7,274 nt of DNA from Gemmataceae bacterium (lineage in GTDB: Bacteria > Planctomycetota > Planctomycetia > Gemmatales > Gemmataceae): assembly GCA_947474875.1 (NCBI GenBank), contig CANJKY010000172.1, positions 1-7,274 on the forward strand. The letters are read 5' to 3'. Below the pieces are notes generated by a model that saw only the letters and a program-made list of their open reading frames with translations, was not told where the DNA came from and ran no database searches. Of this stretch, positions 5,660 through 7,274 are shown one piece after another; the stretch's first letter is position 1, and every line of letters begins with the position of its first letter. Both the position numbers and the translations under genes were made by a program.

Positions 5660-5830
5660 GTGGCCAAGTCGAAAGAAGCTCGCGGCATCATCAAGCTGGT
5701 GAGCAGCGAGAGCGACCACTGCTATTTCACGCAGAAGAACCGGAACAACACCAAAGAGCGGATCCAGCTGAAGAAGTACGACCCGACCCTGCGGAAGCGG
5801 GTGATGTACAAGGAAGCCGGCAAGCTGTAA
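5660..5830 (+). CDS. rpmG: 50S ribosomal protein L33 (bL33)
   Basis: A 56-residue protein of the size and sequence expected for bL33, a small structural protein of the large ribosomal subunit. Recognisable segments are IIKLVSSE, CYFTQKNRNN (21-30), RIQLKKYDP (34-42) and a basic tail ending YKEAGKL. Zinc-binding L33 carries two Cys pairs. Here only Cys21 remains, and the second pair position reads DPTL, so this is the zinc-independent ('C-minus') form. The start is GTG 5660 with GGAG (5649-5652) 7 bases upstream; the open frame extends back to 5534, but the extra 42 residues are not L33-like. A perfect hairpin follows 16 bases after the stop. Confidence 0.95.
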   Translation: MAKSKEARGIIKLVSSESDHCYFTQKNRNNTKERIQLKKYDPTLRKRVMYKEAGKL

Positions 5831-5846
5831 CCGGCGGGCCGAACTT

Positions 5847-5879
5847 GCCGAACGGCCGGGGTTTCCCCGGCCGTTCGGC
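5847..5879. terminator. Bidirectional hairpin terminator between rpmG and the M48 protease gene
   Basis: GCCGAACGGCCGGGG (5847-5861) pairs perfectly with CCCCGGCCGTTCGGC (5865-5879) around a TTT loop, a 15-bp uninterrupted stem. On the + strand it starts 16 bases after the L33 stop and is followed by GTTTC, a short T-run. On the - strand it starts 3 bases after the protease stop. It should end transcription from both converging genes, more convincingly on the + strand. Confidence 0.85.
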
Positions 5880-5882
5880 GTT

Positions 5883-7274
5883 TCAGATCCACTCCCACAT
5901 CTGCGGTCCGCCGAACAGCACCGCCGCGGCGATCACCGCCGCCAGCGCCACCACCAGGAACACCCGCACGCGGAACGCCGTGCGGTCGTGGGCGGCGGCC
6001 AGTTCCGGCCGCTCGGCCACCCGGTGCAGGAACTCCACCCGCGCGGACATCGGCCCGTGCTGCCACGCCCGCACCCAGCCGAGCACCCGCGGCCAGAACC
6101 GCCGGGCGGCCTGGTCCGGCTCCCGCCCGTTCAGCAGCATCACCCGCTCCAGCGCGCGGGCCATGGTGCGGGCGCCGGTCGGGCACACGGCCGCGGTGCG
6201 ACCGGGTAGCGGGGTGTCGGCGGTGTGACCGCCGCACGCCGGGTCGCCGCACGACACCGCCCGGCTGCCGAACACGTCCGCCTGCCGTTCGCACACCCGT
6301 GACAGCCAGCCGAACACGGCGAACAGGTACACCCCCAGCCCGGCCAGGGTGAGCGGGGTGAGCAGGTCACCCGACGCCCAGTCCACCCGCACCCACCCGC
6401 CGACCGCCCGCAGCCCGAGCACCATCGTCATCGTCACCGCCGTCGAGCTGAGCAGGAAGAACAGCAGGTAGTACGGCAGGTGCCAGTGCCGCACGTGCCC
6501 GGCCTCGTGCCCGAGCACCGCGTCCAGCTCGTCCGCGTCCAGCCCGTCCAGCAGCCGGTCGGTGAACACCACGTACCGCGCCCACGGCACCAGCCCGACC
6601 ACCAGGGCGTTCGCCATCGCCCCCCGCGTCGGCCACAGCAGGAACTCGGCGTACCGCACCCGCACCCGGCCGGCGGTCGTTTGAAGCCGGTCTCGCACCG
6701 GGCCGGCCGGCATCCGCCGCAGGCCGAGCAGCGGGCGGAGGGCGAGCGGCAGCACCAGGGCGACGGCCACCGCCGCCAGCGGCATCAGCCCCTGGTACCA
6801 CCACGAGTGGGCGGCGTGCGGGAAGTACCGGGACACCGTCTGGTGGGCCGCGCCCAGTGCCACCGGCGGGAGGACGATGACGGCGAACTGGCGGGCGTGG
6901 TACAGCCAGTACCCGGCGAGCGACCAGAACGGCCGGTCGGACCCGCCGGCGTGGTGCAGCGCCCGCTCGGCCGGCCAGTACACCGCCCAGTTCAGCATCA
7001 GGGTAGCCAGGTACGGAGCGGGCACCAGTAGTTCGGCGAACGGGGCCAGACGGTGGATTCCCCGCCACTCCACCAGCACCTGTGTACGAACCGTCCACCC
7101 CCACCCGGCCCCGAACAGGCACAGCAGGGTGATGCCGACGTTCAGGGCGAACGCCGCCTGCCGCCAGCGGAAGTACCGGCGGGCGACCACCGCCCGGCGG
7201 TCCGGGTTCCGGTTCACCGCCCGCGCCACCGACCCGCTCACCAGCGCGGCCGCGCTCACCGACGCCAGCACCAG
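5883..7274 (-). CDS. M48 family membrane metalloprotease (possibly 5' truncated)
   Basis: The visible 462 residues (numbered from GTG 7271) form a multi-pass membrane zinc protease of the Ste24/HtpX superfamily. The zinc site is HEAGH (255-259) with the third ligand Glu328 in CERQAD, a typical M48 arrangement. Hydrophobic segments lie near 40-60, 80-98, 125-142, 160-183, 263-290, 303-324 and 436-455. M48 enzymes degrade or process membrane proteins on the cytosolic side; the substrate here is unknown. Directly after the third ligand comes an insertion with Cys341, Cys346, His349 and Cys363 before the conserved CPTGARTMARALERV segment. The frame has no stop up to the window edge, so the true start may lie outside and GTG 7271 is only the first candidate seen. 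The gene ends against a shared terminator with rpmG. All catalytic residues are present, so it should be active. Confidence 0.9.
   Translation of the reverse strand: MVLASVSAAALVSGSVARAVNRNPDRRAVVARRYFRWRQAAFALNVGITLLCLFGAGWGWTVRTQVLVEWRGIHRLAPFAELLVPAPYLATLMLNWAVYWPAERALHHAGGSDRPFWSLAGYWLYHARQFAVIVLPPVALGAAHQTVSRYFPHAAHSWWYQGLMPLAAVAVALVLPLALRPLLGLRRMPAGPVRDRLQTTAGRVRVRYAEFLLWPTRGAMANALVVGLVPWARYVVFTDRLLDGLDADELDAVLGHEAGHVRHWHLPYYLLFFLLSSTAVTMTMVLGLRAVGGWVRVDWASGDLLTPLTLAGLGVYLFAVFGWLSRVCERQADVFGSRAVSCGDPACGGHTADTPLPGRTAAVCPTGARTMARALERVMLLNGREPDQAARRFWPRVLGWVRAWQHGPMSARVEFLHRVAERPELAAAHDRTAFRVRVFLVVALAAVIAAAVLFGGPQMWEWI

Overview
The window is high-GC DNA with strong G/C preference at third codon positions, and its gene content points to the phylum Planctomycetota, most likely the family Gemmataceae. 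The main pointers are a secreted prenyltransferase/squalene-oxidase-repeat protein, an M48 membrane protease with a Cys-rich insertion after its third zinc ligand, and GC-rich palindromic intergenic repeats. The taxonomy is inference; no rRNA or other marker confirms it.

Layout. Positions 2-160 (+) hold the last 52 codons of an unrecognised gene. About 430 bases of non-coding DNA follow, with a 14-bp palindrome and a -10-like element. Next is a large cytosolic sensor histidine kinase (589-3102, +; GAF, three PAS domains, NarL-type kinase core). It converges on a single-domain response regulator (3107-3508, -); only 4 bases separate the genes, and both stop codons lie inside one 10-bp palindrome. 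Bases 3509-3751 carry the regulator's leader and a hairpin that may terminate the next gene. A secreted alpha/alpha-toroid protein follows (3752-4885, -). The divergent intergenic region 4886-5161 contains two inverted copies of a palindromic repeat and a candidate promoter for each flanking gene. Then come a DUF309 protein (5162-5470, +), ribosomal protein L33 (5660-5830, +), a perfect 15-bp hairpin that probably terminates transcription from both sides, and an M48 metalloprotease that runs off the right edge (5883-7274, -).

Functionally, the kinase and receiver are the only pair with a clear reason to work together: a soluble sensor facing a receiver with no output domain. The receiver lacks one of the two usual acidic-pocket residues, so phosphotransfer between them is plausible but not certain. 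The other genes look like independent transcription units. I see no mobile element, CRISPR array, tRNA or rRNA, and no convincing new multigene system. The points most worth following up are the altered receiver, the inverted repeat pair, the shared stop-codon palindrome and the Cys/His insertion in the protease.
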